Assembly: GCA_008375315.1 (NCBI GenBank) | Contig: CP032507.1 | Span: 1,725,001 to 1,789,000, forward strand | From: Ectothiorhodospiraceae bacterium BW-2 | GTDB taxonomy: Bacteria > Pseudomonadota > Gammaproteobacteria > Thiohalomonadales > Thiohalomonadaceae | Reading direction: 5' to 3' | DNA: 64,000 nt | Shown: positions 28,281-37,400 of the stretch, piece by piece | How positions within the stretch are numbered: the first letter of the stretch is position 1 | How the letters are laid out: the number at the start of each line of letters is the position of its first letter | Program-made: the position numbers and the translations under genes | Notes under the pieces: model-generated | Told to the model about the DNA's origin: nothing | The model's database searches: none | What the model saw: only the letters and a program-made list of their open reading frames with translations

Positions 28281-29150
28281 ATGGCAAAGCGTAACAAACT
28301 CAATCTGCTCTTAGCGCTACTGGTTGTTGGGCTAGCGCTATTTGTCTGGTTCGATGAGCCGCCCTCCACCGAGAGTAAACCCTCCCCCTTAGCGCTACTT
28401 AAAGAGGGTGAGGTGACCGACATTCGACTCACTAAAGGGGGGGTGACCACCCTCTTAGTGCGCGAGAGTGAGGGTGAACAGTGGCAGCTAACTCAACCGA
28501 TAACCGCACCTGTGCAGCCATTTAAGGTCGATTCGCTGCTAGCGCTGTTGGCGGTTGAGCCGTTTAACCGTTTTAGTGTCGCGAATGAGGCCTCCTTAGC
28601 GCAGTATGGTTTGGCCGAACCGATGGTCGAGGTGGCGTTTAACCAAGGGGCAGTGACCTTCAAGTTTGGGGCACAGACCGCCCTAGATCGGCGTCGTTAT
28701 GTCGCTATTGGAGGCGAGGTGGCAACCATTGCCGACTACCACTACTATCAGGCGGCGGCTGACTACAATGACTTTATCAACCCACGCCTGTTGCCGAATA
28801 ATCCGCAGTTAGTTGCCTTTATACTGCCCGAATTTACCCTGCGCCATGGTGAGTCGGGTTGGGCTATCGAACCGGCAGAACCGACTGTTAGCGCCGATAG
28901 CGTGGCCGACTGGGTCGATAACTGGAAATATACCAGTGCGCTATCGGTAGAGGCGTTAGAGGAGCCGCCTACAGAGATAGAGGGGCGTATTGAGATTGAG
29001 ATGGCAGCGGGTGAGCGCGTAACTTGGCTCTTGAGCGAGAATGAGCGTCATGAGCCGCAGCTCTATCGGCCCGATCTGAAGCTGCTCTATCAACTGCCAC
29101 AGAGCCAGAGAAGACTGTTTGAGCGGCCGCTCTCTGAAGTGAGTGAGTAG
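28281..29150 (+). CDS. DUF4340 domain protein of the Gld-like ABC operon
   Basis: The 289-residue protein has one N-terminal membrane anchor (LLLALLVVGLALFVWF) and a periplasmic region with repeated DUF4340-like motifs, for example ITDIRLTKGG-like and LAQYGLAEPMVEVAF. DUF4340 proteins regularly follow gldG homologues. The ATG at 28281 has AGGGGG just upstream and lies nine bases after the GldG stop; an upstream in-frame extension would overlap gldG. It is the last gene of the operon. Function is unknown; a scaffold or substrate-binding role is a guess. Confidence 0.85.
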   Translation: MAKRNKLNLLLALLVVGLALFVWFDEPPSTESKPSPLALLKEGEVTDIRLTKGGVTTLLVRESEGEQWQLTQPITAPVQPFKVDSLLALLAVEPFNRFSVANEASLAQYGLAEPMVEVAFNQGAVTFKFGAQTALDRRRYVAIGGEVATIADYHYYQAAADYNDFINPRLLPNNPQLVAFILPEFTLRHGESGWAIEPAEPTVSADSVADWVDNWKYTSALSVEALEEPPTEIEGRIEIEMAAGERVTWLLSENERHEPQLYRPDLKLLYQLPQSQRRLFERPLSEVSE

Positions 29151-29177
29151 CAGCCGCCCATCACTCTACTCTATTTA

Positions 29178-29206
29178 GTAGGGGCGGGTTTGAAACCCGC
29201 CCCTAC
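29178..29206. repeat. Perfect 14-bp palindrome with a one-base centre
   Basis: GTAGGGGCGGGTTT (29178-29191) is followed by one G and then its exact reverse complement (29193-29206). It sits 27 bp after the ABC operon. G+C-rich palindromes of this form occur as dispersed intergenic repeats in many bacterial genomes. It could form a strong 3' hairpin, but no U-run follows. Confidence 0.8.
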
Positions 29207-29294
29207 ACGCCGTGGATTACTGGAAAAAAGGATCGTCTAAAAAGCACGGTTTGAATCACACTTGGTTGGATGGGCATCATAGAAATCGCAAGGG

Positions 29295-29316
29295 TGACGA
29301 AACGATGAACAAGGCC
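29295..29316. repeat. 22-bp direct repeat, left copy
   Basis: The 22 bases starting TGACGAAACG and ending AACAAGGCC recur exactly at 30246-30267. The two copies enclose the Uma2 gene and the small HTH ORF. They are longer than usual target-site duplications. Confidence 0.8.
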
Positions 29317-29351
29317 CAGTGCGGGGTCATGGCTACCGTTTTACCTATCCG

Positions 29352-29948
29352 TTAACCATCATCCGCTAAAATAGGGTTTATATCCTCAAACAGCTCACTC
29401 ATCGGTAGCGTCAACTCCAGCGTATAGACCGGTAACGCCGCATCACTCTCCCGGCGATAACAGTGGTAGAGCCAATCCCCTTGCTCTGCCCGACGAAAGA
29501 TCTCAATCTGCTGCTCATCAATATCGACTAACCAGTACTCCTGTAGCGTCTCTATTGTGCGATAAGCCGCAAATTTACCGTTGCGATCATAAGCTTCGGT
29601 CGATTCTGATAAGACCTCAACAATAAGAGTCGGCTCTGTAATATAGAGCTCTGCGCCATTATCTGCGGCACTACATGTCACCACAATATCGGGATAGTAG
29701 AAAGCATTACGGTTTAACAGGCGTAGTTTGAGATCGTTCGCGTAGGCCCGGCATTTTGAACCGCGCAGCTGAGATTTTAGTGCGGCAAAGATATTCCCCG
29801 TCGCCACCACATGCAGTCGTCTGGCACCGACCATGGCATAGATCTCGCCATCAACATATTCGTGTTTTAATTCGGTCTGTTGCGCCTCCCAGGTGAGATA
29901 CTCATCCGGTGTCATTAGAGTCTGGTTTAACATAGCCGCTGCTGCCAA
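29352..29948 (-). CDS. Uma2 family (DUF820) endonuclease-like protein
   Basis: The 198-residue protein shows the Uma2 pattern: MTPDEYLTWEAQQTELKHEY, VDGEIYAMVGA, YYPDIVVTC and LIVEVLSEST, ending with EYWLVDID. Uma2 proteins have a PD-(D/E)XK restriction-endonuclease-like fold; the Asp of PDIVV and Glu of VEVLS are the expected catalytic acids. Their biological role is not established. I use the TTG at 29948, which has AAGGAG six bases upstream; an ATG at 29933 is the alternative. The gene sits between 22-bp direct repeats, which suggests acquisition. Confidence 0.85.
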   Translation of the reverse strand: MAAAAMLNQTLMTPDEYLTWEAQQTELKHEYVDGEIYAMVGARRLHVVATGNIFAALKSQLRGSKCRAYANDLKLRLLNRNAFYYPDIVVTCSAADNGAELYITEPTLIVEVLSESTEAYDRNGKFAAYRTIETLQEYWLVDIDEQQIEIFRRAEQGDWLYHCYRRESDAALPVYTLELTLPMSELFEDINPILADDG

Positions 29949-29966
29949 TTAACTCTCCTTTATGTT

Positions 29967-30248
29967 TTGCACCCTATTCAGCTGCCGGCAGAGCCACCGT
30001 CACAGTCGTTCCATCTACAAGTAAGTGTAACTGAACCGGTCGCAAACCCCAAGCAGAAACCGCGCCGTAGCCGTATAAACATTGCCCAACTGCTAGAGCA
30101 ATACGAGCAAATGGCTCAGGAGCTGAGTGAAGTCGACATTGCACGGCACTTGGACATTCCTCGCACAACACTGCGTCACTATCAGCTTATTCCGGCGCTC
30201 TACCTTCAACGGGTAGCTCAGAGAATGACCACAGCAAAGGCGGCCTGA
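29967..30248 (+). CDS. Small helix-turn-helix ORF, possible transposase remnant
   Basis: The 93-residue product has a Pro-rich start, a basic segment (PKQKPRRSRIN) and a helix-turn-helix-like stretch, AQELSEVDIARHLDIPRTTLRHYQ. This resembles the N-terminal HTH of some transposases, where an HTH with SRTTLRHW-type spacing precedes the catalytic domain. There is no catalytic domain here and the ORF stops three bases into the right-hand direct repeat. It may be a truncated mobile-element gene or a small regulator diverging from the Uma2 gene. I do not recognise a named family. Confidence 0.45.
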   Translation: MHPIQLPAEPPSQSFHLQVSVTEPVANPKQKPRRSRINIAQLLEQYEQMAQELSEVDIARHLDIPRTTLRHYQLIPALYLQRVAQRMTTAKAA

Positions 30249-30267
30249 CGAAACGATGAACAAGGCC
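30246..30267. repeat. 22-bp direct repeat, right copy
   Basis: Exact second copy of the sequence at 29295-29316, overlapping the stop codon of the small HTH ORF. The two copies start 951 bp apart. Confidence 0.8.
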
Positions 30268-30362
30268 ATTTTTTGATCTAAATCAGTTTCGTGCTGTCGC
30301 TGTCGAACTAGCCGCGCTATTGACACGGTTATTACCACTCTTTTTGGCTTTCGCCCCCCAAA

Positions 30363-30396
30363 CCGTCATACTATTGTCATGAAAATCGCTTTTAAT
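30363..30396 (+). promoter_or_regulatory. Pho box and promoter of phoB
   Basis: CCGTCATACTATTGTCAT (30363-30380) matches the 18-base Pho box, two direct repeats of CTGTCAT spaced by four bases, at 14 of 18 positions. TTTAAT (30391-30396) lies ten bases after it, the place expected for a -10 element when PhoB replaces -35 recognition. This implies autoregulation of phoB. Confidence 0.75.
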
Positions 30397-30431
30397 GATC
30401 ATTTTTTCACTGAGCACTTTAATTTTTTGAG

Positions 30432-31133
30432 ATGATGCACAAAAAGAGCGTTTTGTTAGTAGAGGATGAAGCTCCGATTCGAGCTATGTTGCGCCACGCC
30501 CTCAGCCGAGAAGACTTTATAGTCTATGAGGCCGATTCCGTCCACTCGGCGCGGCTGGCGTTGGCCGACCATCGTCCCGATCTGATTCTGCTCGACTGGC
30601 TGCTTCCAGGCGGTGAGAGTGGTATCGACTTTGCCGTAAAGCTGCGTCGGGATGAGAGTTTAGGCGATATTCCGGTGATTCTGCTGACCGCACGAGCCGC
30701 CGAGGAGGATAAGGTACGCGCTCTGGAGTCGGGGGCTGATGACTACATTACCAAACCGTTCTCGCCGCGGGAACTAGTTGCCCGCATCCATGCGGTGCTA
30801 AGACGCGCCACGCCCGGAGATAAAGAGGGTAAAGTGCGGGCTGGGCGAATAACCCTAGATAAAGAGGCGCACCTGTTTTGGTGCGATGATGAGCATGAGA
30901 TCCACCTAGGACCAACCGAATATAAAATGTTAGAGCTATTTATTCTTGCCCCTGAACGCGCCTTTAGCCGTTCACAACTGCTAGATCGAATTTGGGGCCA
31001 TGGCAGTTATGTTGAAGATAGAACGGTCGATGTTCATGTTCGGCGGTTAAGGCAGGCGCTAATGCCCTACCAGTTACAGGCGTATATTAAAACGGTTCGC
31101 GGCGTCGGTTACCGCTTCTCTTCTAAAACTTAA
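30432..31133 (+). CDS. phoB: Phosphate regulon response regulator PhoB
   Basis: The 233-residue OmpR/PhoB-type regulator has a receiver domain (acidic pair in LLVEDEAP, phosphoacceptor Asp in LILLDWLLPGG, switch Thr in LLTARA, Lys in YITKPFSP) and a winged-helix DNA-binding domain ending EDRTVDVHVRRLRQAL and KTVRGVGYRFS. LDWLLPGGESG is typical of PhoB rather than other OmpR relatives. A Pho box upstream supports the name. phoR does not follow; the next gene is a 2-phosphoglycerate-kinase-like gene five bases downstream. Confidence 0.92.
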   Translation: MMHKKSVLLVEDEAPIRAMLRHALSREDFIVYEADSVHSARLALADHRPDLILLDWLLPGGESGIDFAVKLRRDESLGDIPVILLTARAAEEDKVRALESGADDYITKPFSPRELVARIHAVLRRATPGDKEGKVRAGRITLDKEAHLFWCDDEHEIHLGPTEYKMLELFILAPERAFSRSQLLDRIWGHGSYVEDRTVDVHVRRLRQALMPYQLQAYIKTVRGVGYRFSSKT

Positions 31134-31147
31134 GGTGAATGCTAGTT

Positions 31148-32356
31148 ATGGGCAAGCTCTTTATCTGTAATGGCCCGAAAAATAAACCGATACCCTTTTT
31201 GCGCGGTATTTTGACCCGTTCGCTGCAAGATGCCGGTCTTGAGTTTAATCAAGCCTACCAATTAGCGTCCGAGATTAGGGCGCAGCTCAATCGTGACAAT
31301 GAAGATTGCACCATGACGCCATACGAGTTACGCAAAGCCGTTCAGGAGCAGTTGAAACAACACCACAGTGAGGCGGTATTAAAGCGCTATAACGCTAGTG
31401 GCGTGCTGCCGGAGACGATTATGGTGCGCTTAGGGCCGACACAATTAACCCCCTTTTCGCGGCTACAGCATCAACGGGATCTTGACTCCTGTTGTCTGAC
31501 ACGAGAGGAGTCGGCGACTATTACGAACCGAGTATTTGAGTATCTGCTAGAGAGGGGCTATAGCGAAGTCTCCACCGAAGAGTTGATAAAGTTGACACAC
31601 CAATACCTAATGGCCGAGGCCGGGGTTGAGGCAGCGAAACACTACCATAGCTGGATCAAATTTCAGCGCAGCAACATTCCGTTGCTGATCTTAATTGGCG
31701 GTGCGCCCGGCTGTGGTAAGAGCTCTATTGCCACCGAGCTGGCACATCGACTCAATATCGTCCGTATTCAATCGACCGATATGTTGCGCGAGGTGATGCG
31801 GATGATGCTGCCAAAAAAGGTCGCCCCGTCGCTCCATACCTCCTCCTTTAACGCCTGGCAGATGTTACCGCAAGGGGGGGAGGGGGAAGAGGGGAGCCCC
31901 GATAAACCGTTAATTGATGGCTATCTGGCCCAAGCTGAACTGGTCTCTGTCGCCTGTGAAGGGGCGATTCAACGGGCGCACAAAGAGCGGGTGTCGCTGA
32001 TTCTGGAGGGGGTGCATATCTATCCGGTGCTAATCGAGAAGATTCACTCGTTAACTTCACAGATGTTAATCGTACCGGTTATGCTAGCCACCCTCCATCC
32101 GGATCTTCTAAAACAGCGCTTTAAGGGGCGGCATAAGGATCAGCCCGAGCGGCGCAGTAAGCGCTACCTGCGGCAGTTTAGCCGTATCTGGCAGCTACAA
32201 TCATTTCTGCTCTCTGAGGCCGATAATGCTGGCATTACCATCGTCCATAACAGCGATAAGGAGGCGATGGTACAGGAGATTTTGCGTCTAATTGGCAGCG
32301 CGATAGAGAAGCGGTGTGATGCCGTTAAAGATAAAGATAAAGACAGGAATAGATAG
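31148..32356 (+). CDS. 2-phosphoglycerate kinase-like protein (ATP-cone plus P-loop kinase)
   Basis: The 402-residue protein has an N-terminal ATP-cone-like region (about 1-90) and a P-loop kinase domain with LLILIGGAPGCGKSS (Walker A near 184-192), IQSTDMLREVMR, and LILEGVHIYPVL. This arrangement matches archaeal 2-phosphoglycerate kinase, which makes 2,3-bisphosphoglycerate, and its bacterial relatives of unknown substrate. I prefer the ATG at 31148, with AAGGTG ten bases upstream; an ATG at 31139 sits too close to that site. It directly follows phoB, so it is probably expressed under phosphate starvation. Confidence 0.8.
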   Translation: MGKLFICNGPKNKPIPFLRGILTRSLQDAGLEFNQAYQLASEIRAQLNRDNEDCTMTPYELRKAVQEQLKQHHSEAVLKRYNASGVLPETIMVRLGPTQLTPFSRLQHQRDLDSCCLTREESATITNRVFEYLLERGYSEVSTEELIKLTHQYLMAEAGVEAAKHYHSWIKFQRSNIPLLILIGGAPGCGKSSIATELAHRLNIVRIQSTDMLREVMRMMLPKKVAPSLHTSSFNAWQMLPQGGEGEEGSPDKPLIDGYLAQAELVSVACEGAIQRAHKERVSLILEGVHIYPVLIEKIHSLTSQMLIVPVMLATLHPDLLKQRFKGRHKDQPERRSKRYLRQFSRIWQLQSFLLSEADNAGITIVHNSDKEAMVQEILRLIGSAIEKRCDAVKDKDKDRNR

Positions 32357-32358
32357 CG

Positions 32359-33036
32359 CTAAACATCGCTCCACATTCTTGTCAGATTCACCAGCACATA
32401 ATCGACCTCAAAGGTCTCGCGACGACCAGGACGGCTCTGTAGTAGCCTCTCGCGGGCATTTGAGAGGGTAAAGAGCAGCTCTCGTTGTACCGGATCGCGA
32501 ATCATGCTCTGTAGCCAGCCGACGGCTACCATGCGCACACCAGCGGTTACCTCTGCGACTCGGTGCAGACTCGCCGAGGGGTAGAGTACCGCACTGCCTG
32601 CGGCCAATTTCGCCTGCTGTTCGGCGTAGTGGGTCTGAATCGTTAACTCCCCCCCCTCATACTCGTTAGGATCGGTTAAAAACACGGTAAAGGAGAGATC
32701 GGTACGGTAGTAGGGGTCGCTGCCCATAATTGGATCATCAATATGGGTGCCATAGCTCATGCCCGCAGTATAGCGGGCGAAGAGCGGGGTGGAGATTTTG
32801 GCCGGATAGGCGATACGACTAAACAGCGGATGGCGATAGAGTGCTCCTACGATCAGCTTCGCTAGTACCTCTTTTTGTGGCGCGGTACGACTTAGCTCTA
32901 GGTTCTGTTTTACCGTATCGGCCTCCTTGCCGGCGCTCAGTTTGCCATCAACGAACTGCCCCTCTGACTGCTCTAGGGTTTTGCGAATCGCCTTTAACTC
33001 TTCGGCGGTTAAGAGATTATCGAGTTGGTAGAGCAT
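32359..33036 (-). CDS. PKHD-type Fe(II)/2-oxoglutarate-dependent hydroxylase
   Basis: The 225-residue protein matches the PiuC/YbiX family: ARYTAGMSYGTHIDDPIM supplies the HxD iron ligands, SASLHRVAEVTAGVRMVAVGW supplies the distal His and the 2-oxoglutarate-binding Arg, and FLTDPNEYEGGELTI is a family signature. Members are often associated with iron-uptake receptors, but none is adjacent. It is convergent with the kinase-like gene (two bases apart) and lies 11 bp downstream of aroC on the same strand. Confidence 0.92.
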   Translation of the reverse strand: MLYQLDNLLTAEELKAIRKTLEQSEGQFVDGKLSAGKEADTVKQNLELSRTAPQKEVLAKLIVGALYRHPLFSRIAYPAKISTPLFARYTAGMSYGTHIDDPIMGSDPYYRTDLSFTVFLTDPNEYEGGELTIQTHYAEQQAKLAAGSAVLYPSASLHRVAEVTAGVRMVAVGWLQSMIRDPVQRELLFTLSNARERLLQSRPGRRETFEVDYVLVNLTRMWSDV

Positions 33037-33047
33037 CTTCTCTCCTG

Positions 33048-34124
33048 CTAATTGTCGTTACAGTTGCGATCACCGTTTTGGCCGCGATGGCGCAGCAGAT
33101 GATCCATCATGGTGATCGCCAGCATCGCCTCGGCAATCGGGGTCGCACGAATACCGACACAAGGGTCGTGCCGACCTTGGGTGATGAGCTCAATCGGCTC
33201 AGCGGCTCGATTAATGCTCTCAATGGGGAGGCGTAGGCTGGAGGTCGGTTTCAGGGCGATAGAGACCACAATATCTTGGCCACTGGAGATCCCCCCTAAG
33301 ATCCCCCCGGCATGGTTAGAGCGAAAACCTGTCGGGGTGATCGGGTCACGATGAACACTCCCCTTTTGGGTAATCGACTCAAAGCCGGCACCGATCTCAA
33401 CCCCCTTAACGGCATTAATGCTCATCATCGCATGGGCAATATCGGCATCGAGGCGATCAAATACCGGCTCCCCTAACCCGATCGGAACTCCGCTAGCGAC
33501 GACATTCACCCGCGCACCGATGGAGTCCCCCTCTCTGCGTAGCGCGTCCATATAGGCCTCTAGCTCCGGTACCTGTGCGGCGTTAGGAAAGAAGAACGGA
33601 TTGCTATCTACCGCCTCCCAGTCGAGTTGAGTCGCTCTGATCGGTCCTAGCTGCGATAGATAACCACGAATGGTAATCCCCTTTGTGGCCAGATAGCGCT
33701 TTGCAATCGCTCCGGCCGCGACTCGCATCGCCGTCTCTCGGGCTGAGGAGCGACCGCCGCCTCGGTAGTCGCGAATACCGTACTTATGGTGGTAGGTATA
33801 GTCGGCGTGTCCTGGTCGAAAGCTATCGGCAATATTGGTGTAGTCTTTGGAGCGTTGATCGGTGTTGTGAATGATCAATCCAATCGGGGTGCCGGTGGTT
33901 TGACCCTCAAAGACGCCGGAGAGGAGGGTCACCTCATCGGCTTCGCGCCGTTGGGTCGTATGGCGTGAGGTGCCCGGTTTGCGCCGATCTAGCTCCCGTT
34001 GCAGATCGGCCTCACAGAGCGGCAAACCTGGCGGACAGCCATCGACAATGGCACCGAGCGCTAGGCCGTGGCTCTCTCCAAAAGTCGTTACTGTAAAGAG
34101 TTTACCGAAGCTGTTTCCTGACAT
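33048..34124 (-). CDS. aroC: Chorismate synthase
   Basis: AroC makes chorismate from EPSP with reduced FMN, feeding the trp genes in this window. The 358-residue protein shows [31 protein letters not shown], the FMN-site [11 protein letters not shown], and [19 protein letters not shown] choose the ATG at 34124 (MSGNSFGKL), with GGAG nine bases upstream; a TTG 15 bases earlier only adds residues over that site. Confidence 0.97.
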   Translation of the reverse strand: MSGNSFGKLFTVTTFGESHGLALGAIVDGCPPGLPLCEADLQRELDRRKPGTSRHTTQRREADEVTLLSGVFEGQTTGTPIGLIIHNTDQRSKDYTNIADSFRPGHADYTYHHKYGIRDYRGGGRSSARETAMRVAAGAIAKRYLATKGITIRGYLSQLGPIRATQLDWEAVDSNPFFFPNAAQVPELEAYMDALRREGDSIGARVNVVASGVPIGLGEPVFDRLDADIAHAMMSINAVKGVEIGAGFESITQKGSVHRDPITPTGFRSNHAGGILGGISSGQDIVVSIALKPTSSLRLPIESINRAAEPIELITQGRHDPCVGIRATPIAEAMLAITMMDHLLRHRGQNGDRNCNDN

Positions 34125-34254
34125 CTGCGCTTGCTCCAAGGGCTGTGATAAGGGGGGATAAAACGGCGGTAGTATAGCATGCAGATGGGGTGGCTGGCGC
34201 TATTGTGGATATCTTGTGGGTAGAGTTGGGGATAATATTTTAGGTAGCTAGGGC

Positions 34255-34266
34255 GTTAGCGCTAAC
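34255..34266. other. 12-bp perfect palindrome in the aroC-nrdJ region
   Basis: GTTAGCGCTAAC is self-complementary. It lies between the divergent aroC and nrdJa genes, about 65 bp upstream of the nrdJa promoter. It could be a transcription-factor site, but no family is recognisable. Confidence 0.4.
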
Positions 34267-34320
34267 TGGTTGAGGTGCGGTAAGATTATTTTTTCCTCTC
34301 GGTGCGAGGCAAAATAGGGC

Positions 34321-34349
34321 TTGGTCAAACCACAATATGTAGCGATAAT
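34321..34349 (+). promoter_or_regulatory. Candidate nrdJ promoter
   Basis: TTGGTC (34321-34326) and GATAAT (34344-34349) are separated by 17 bases. The first NrdR box lies in the spacer and touches the -10. The -35 match is modest. Confidence 0.5.
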
Positions 34350-34377
34350 CCCCCAGCAAAACCACAATATGTTGTGT
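34330..34377 (+). promoter_or_regulatory. Pair of NrdR boxes
   Basis: CCACAATATGTAGCGA (34330-34345) and CCACAATATGTTGTGT (34362-34377) match the 16-base NrdR consensus ACACWATATATWGTGT at 12 and 14 positions. Their starts are 32 bp apart, about three helical turns, the spacing typical for cooperative binding of the NrdR repressor. They overlap and follow the predicted nrdJ promoter core. Confidence 0.85.
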
Positions 34378-34430
34378 TTTTACTGCCATCTCGGCAAATT
34401 TATTTTGTGTCAAACTTGAGGGAGAGTTTT

Positions 34431-37400
34431 GTGACCACTCAGCAGCGAGCCCACTTAAAAGCGGTTAAACCGATGAGCACCGACATTCCGTTTCAGGAGG
34501 CCTCTATCGATATTTGGGATAAAAAGTATCGTCTCAAAACGAAAGCCGGAGAGGTGATTGACGAGACGATGGACTCTACTTGGCAGCGTATCGCCCGTGC
34601 CCTAGCCGATGTTGAGCAGAGTGATATTAAGCGGGAAGAGTGGTACCAAAAGTTTCTCTGGGCGCTGCGCCACGGTGCGATACCGGCGGGGAGAATTACC
34701 TCTAATGCCGGTGCATTAAGCTATAAGCCGGCGACCTCAACGATTAACTGTACCGTATCGGGTACGATTGATGACTCGATGGATGGCATTTTGCAAAAAG
34801 TACACGAGGCGGGGCTAACATTGAAAGCCGGTTGTGGCATTGGTTACGAATTTTCCACCCTAAGACCGAAAGGGGCCTTTGTCGCTGGGGCCGGCGCCTA
34901 TACCTCTGGGCCGCTATCGTTTATGGATATCTACGATAAGATGTGCTTTACCGTCTCCTCGGCGGGCGGGCGGCGCGGGGCACAGATGGCGACTTTCGAT
35001 GTCGGTCACCCCGATGTCTTTGACTATATTCGCGCTAAACGGGAGGATGGGCGGCTGCGGCAGTTTAATCTCTCGCTGCTCATTACCAGCGACTTTATGG
35101 AGGCGGTTAAAAATGATCGCGACTGGCCGTTAGCGTTCCCCATCTCGGCTAAAGAGAGGGCGATAGATAAGATCGATATTAGCGATCCTGCGCAAGTTGT
35201 CTGGCGTGGCTGGCCTAATCCGACCCCCTATATCACTAATGAGGCCGGTAAAGTGGCTTGTCGAATCTATAAAACCGTTAAAGCTAAACGGTTGTGGGAT
35301 ATGATCATGAGTTCAACTTATGACTATGCCGAGCCTGGATTTATCCTAATTGACGAATACAACACCATGAATAACAACTGGTTTTGTGAAAATATTCGGG
35401 CGACAAATCCCTGCGTCACTGCCGAAACCTGGGTCCAGACCGATGCCGGGCCACGCCAGGTGAGTGACTTAATCGGCCAACCGTTTAACGCCGTTGTCGA
35501 TGGGAAGCTCTACGCTAGTAGTGTAGAGGGGTTCTTCTATACCGCCACCAAAGCGATCGTTGAGCTACAGTGTGTCGAGGGGTACCGACTTCAGCTTACC
35601 GCCGATCACCGTGTGCGCCGCATTACGCTGCAAAACCGTTGGCGTCAGCAGAGCGAGTGGTGCGCGGTCTCAGATCTCAAGCCCGATGATCAAGTACTGC
35701 TGCATAACCATCAAAGCTATAGCCACTGGGACGGCGCTTATAGCCGTGGCGAGGGCTACTTGGTCGGACTACTGATCGGTGATGGCACCGTTAAGGCGGA
35801 TGGTGAAGCGGTACTCTCGGTATGGCAGAACCACAGCGGTGCGGTGGTCAATGGTGTTTCAACCGATAGTGGCACCGCCAGCGTCATGGCCTATGCCCTG
35901 CATACAGCTAACGCCCTTTCGCACCGCTCTGATTTTCTCGGTTGGCGTCAAGTCAGCGGGCGTGATGAGTGGCGTCTCAGTACGGCTGCCATTAGTCACC
36001 TCGTTGCGAAACTCGGGATTAAAGCGGGGCACAAAACAGTCACACCACAGATGGAGCGCGGCTGTAGCGATTTTTATATCGGACTGCTACAGGGGCTGTT
36101 TGATGCCGATGGCTCAGTACAGGGTTCACAGCAAAAGGAGGGCAGTGTACGGCTATCACAATCCGATCTTGCCATGCTACAGGCGGTACAACGGATGCTG
36201 TTGCGCCTCGGAGTCGCCAGTCGTATCTATAAGCGTCGCCCGGCCGCCATGGCACGCCTTCCCGATGGCAAAGGGGGACAGCGTGAGTACGCCACACAGG
36301 CACAGCATGAACTGGTAATTAGTGGCTCTAATTTAACGCAATTTAGTCAGCAGATTGGCTTTATTGACAGCGTTAAACAGAGCCGGTTACAGCAGCTACT
36401 CAAAGGCTATCGCAGAGCTTTTAAGCGGGAGCGGTTTACCGCACGAGTCGCTGCCATTGTGCCCTGTGGCACCGCTAAAGTTTACGATGTGCAGGTGCCG
36501 GGAGTGAATACTTTTGATGCTAACGGACTACACGCTCACAACTGCGGCGAACAGGGGTTGCCCCCCTATGGTGCCTGTCTGCTCGGTTCGATTAACTTAA
36601 CCCGATTTGTGCGCCAACCCTTTAGCGACAGCGCTTGGTTCGACTGGGAGGCGTATCGTGACGTAGTCTCGATCTTTACCCGTATGCTCGATAATGTGGT
36701 CGAAATTAACGGTCTGCCGCTACCGGAGCAGCGGGCAGAGATTGAGAATAAACGCCGTCACGGTATGGGCTTTCTGGGGCTAGGCTCGACCATTACTCTG
36801 CTTAAGATGAGCTATGGTGATGAGGCCTCTATCGCCTTTACCGAACAGGTAACCCGTGAGATGGCGCTAGCCGGCTGGCGTATCGGCCTAGAGCTAGCGA
36901 AAGAGAAGGGGCCTGCCCCGATTATGGAGCAGGAGTTTGAAGTCACTCAAGCGATGCTGCACCAACGACCAGAGATGGCCGCCGATGGGATTAAGGTGGG
37001 AGATAGCCTTCAAGGCAAACGGCTCCATGCCCGCTACAGCCGCTATATGCAGCAGCTAGCGACAGTCGATGCGAAACTGGTGGCTCAAATCGAACAGCAC
37101 GGCTGCCGTTTTACTCACCACAGCTCAATTGCCCCGACCGGTACCATCTCGCTTAGTCTAGCTAATAATGCCAGTAACGGCATTGAGCCTAGTTTTGCCC
37201 ACCACTACTCTCGCAATGTCATTCGTGAGGGTAAAAAGAGCAAAGAGAGGGTTGATGTCTTCTCCTATGAGCTTCTAGCCTATCGTACTCTAATTAATCC
37301 AGCGGCCATGCCCTATAGCGATAACCCCGCTGAGCAGCTCCCCGACTACTTTATCGCCGCCGATGCTGTGACACCGCAGCAGCATGTCGATATTCAGGCG

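Noticed and set aside
34302-34430. N-terminal extension of NrdJ by 43 residues
   Set aside because: It would be translated from DNA holding the promoter and NrdR boxes; the GTG at 34431 has a good ribosome-binding site.
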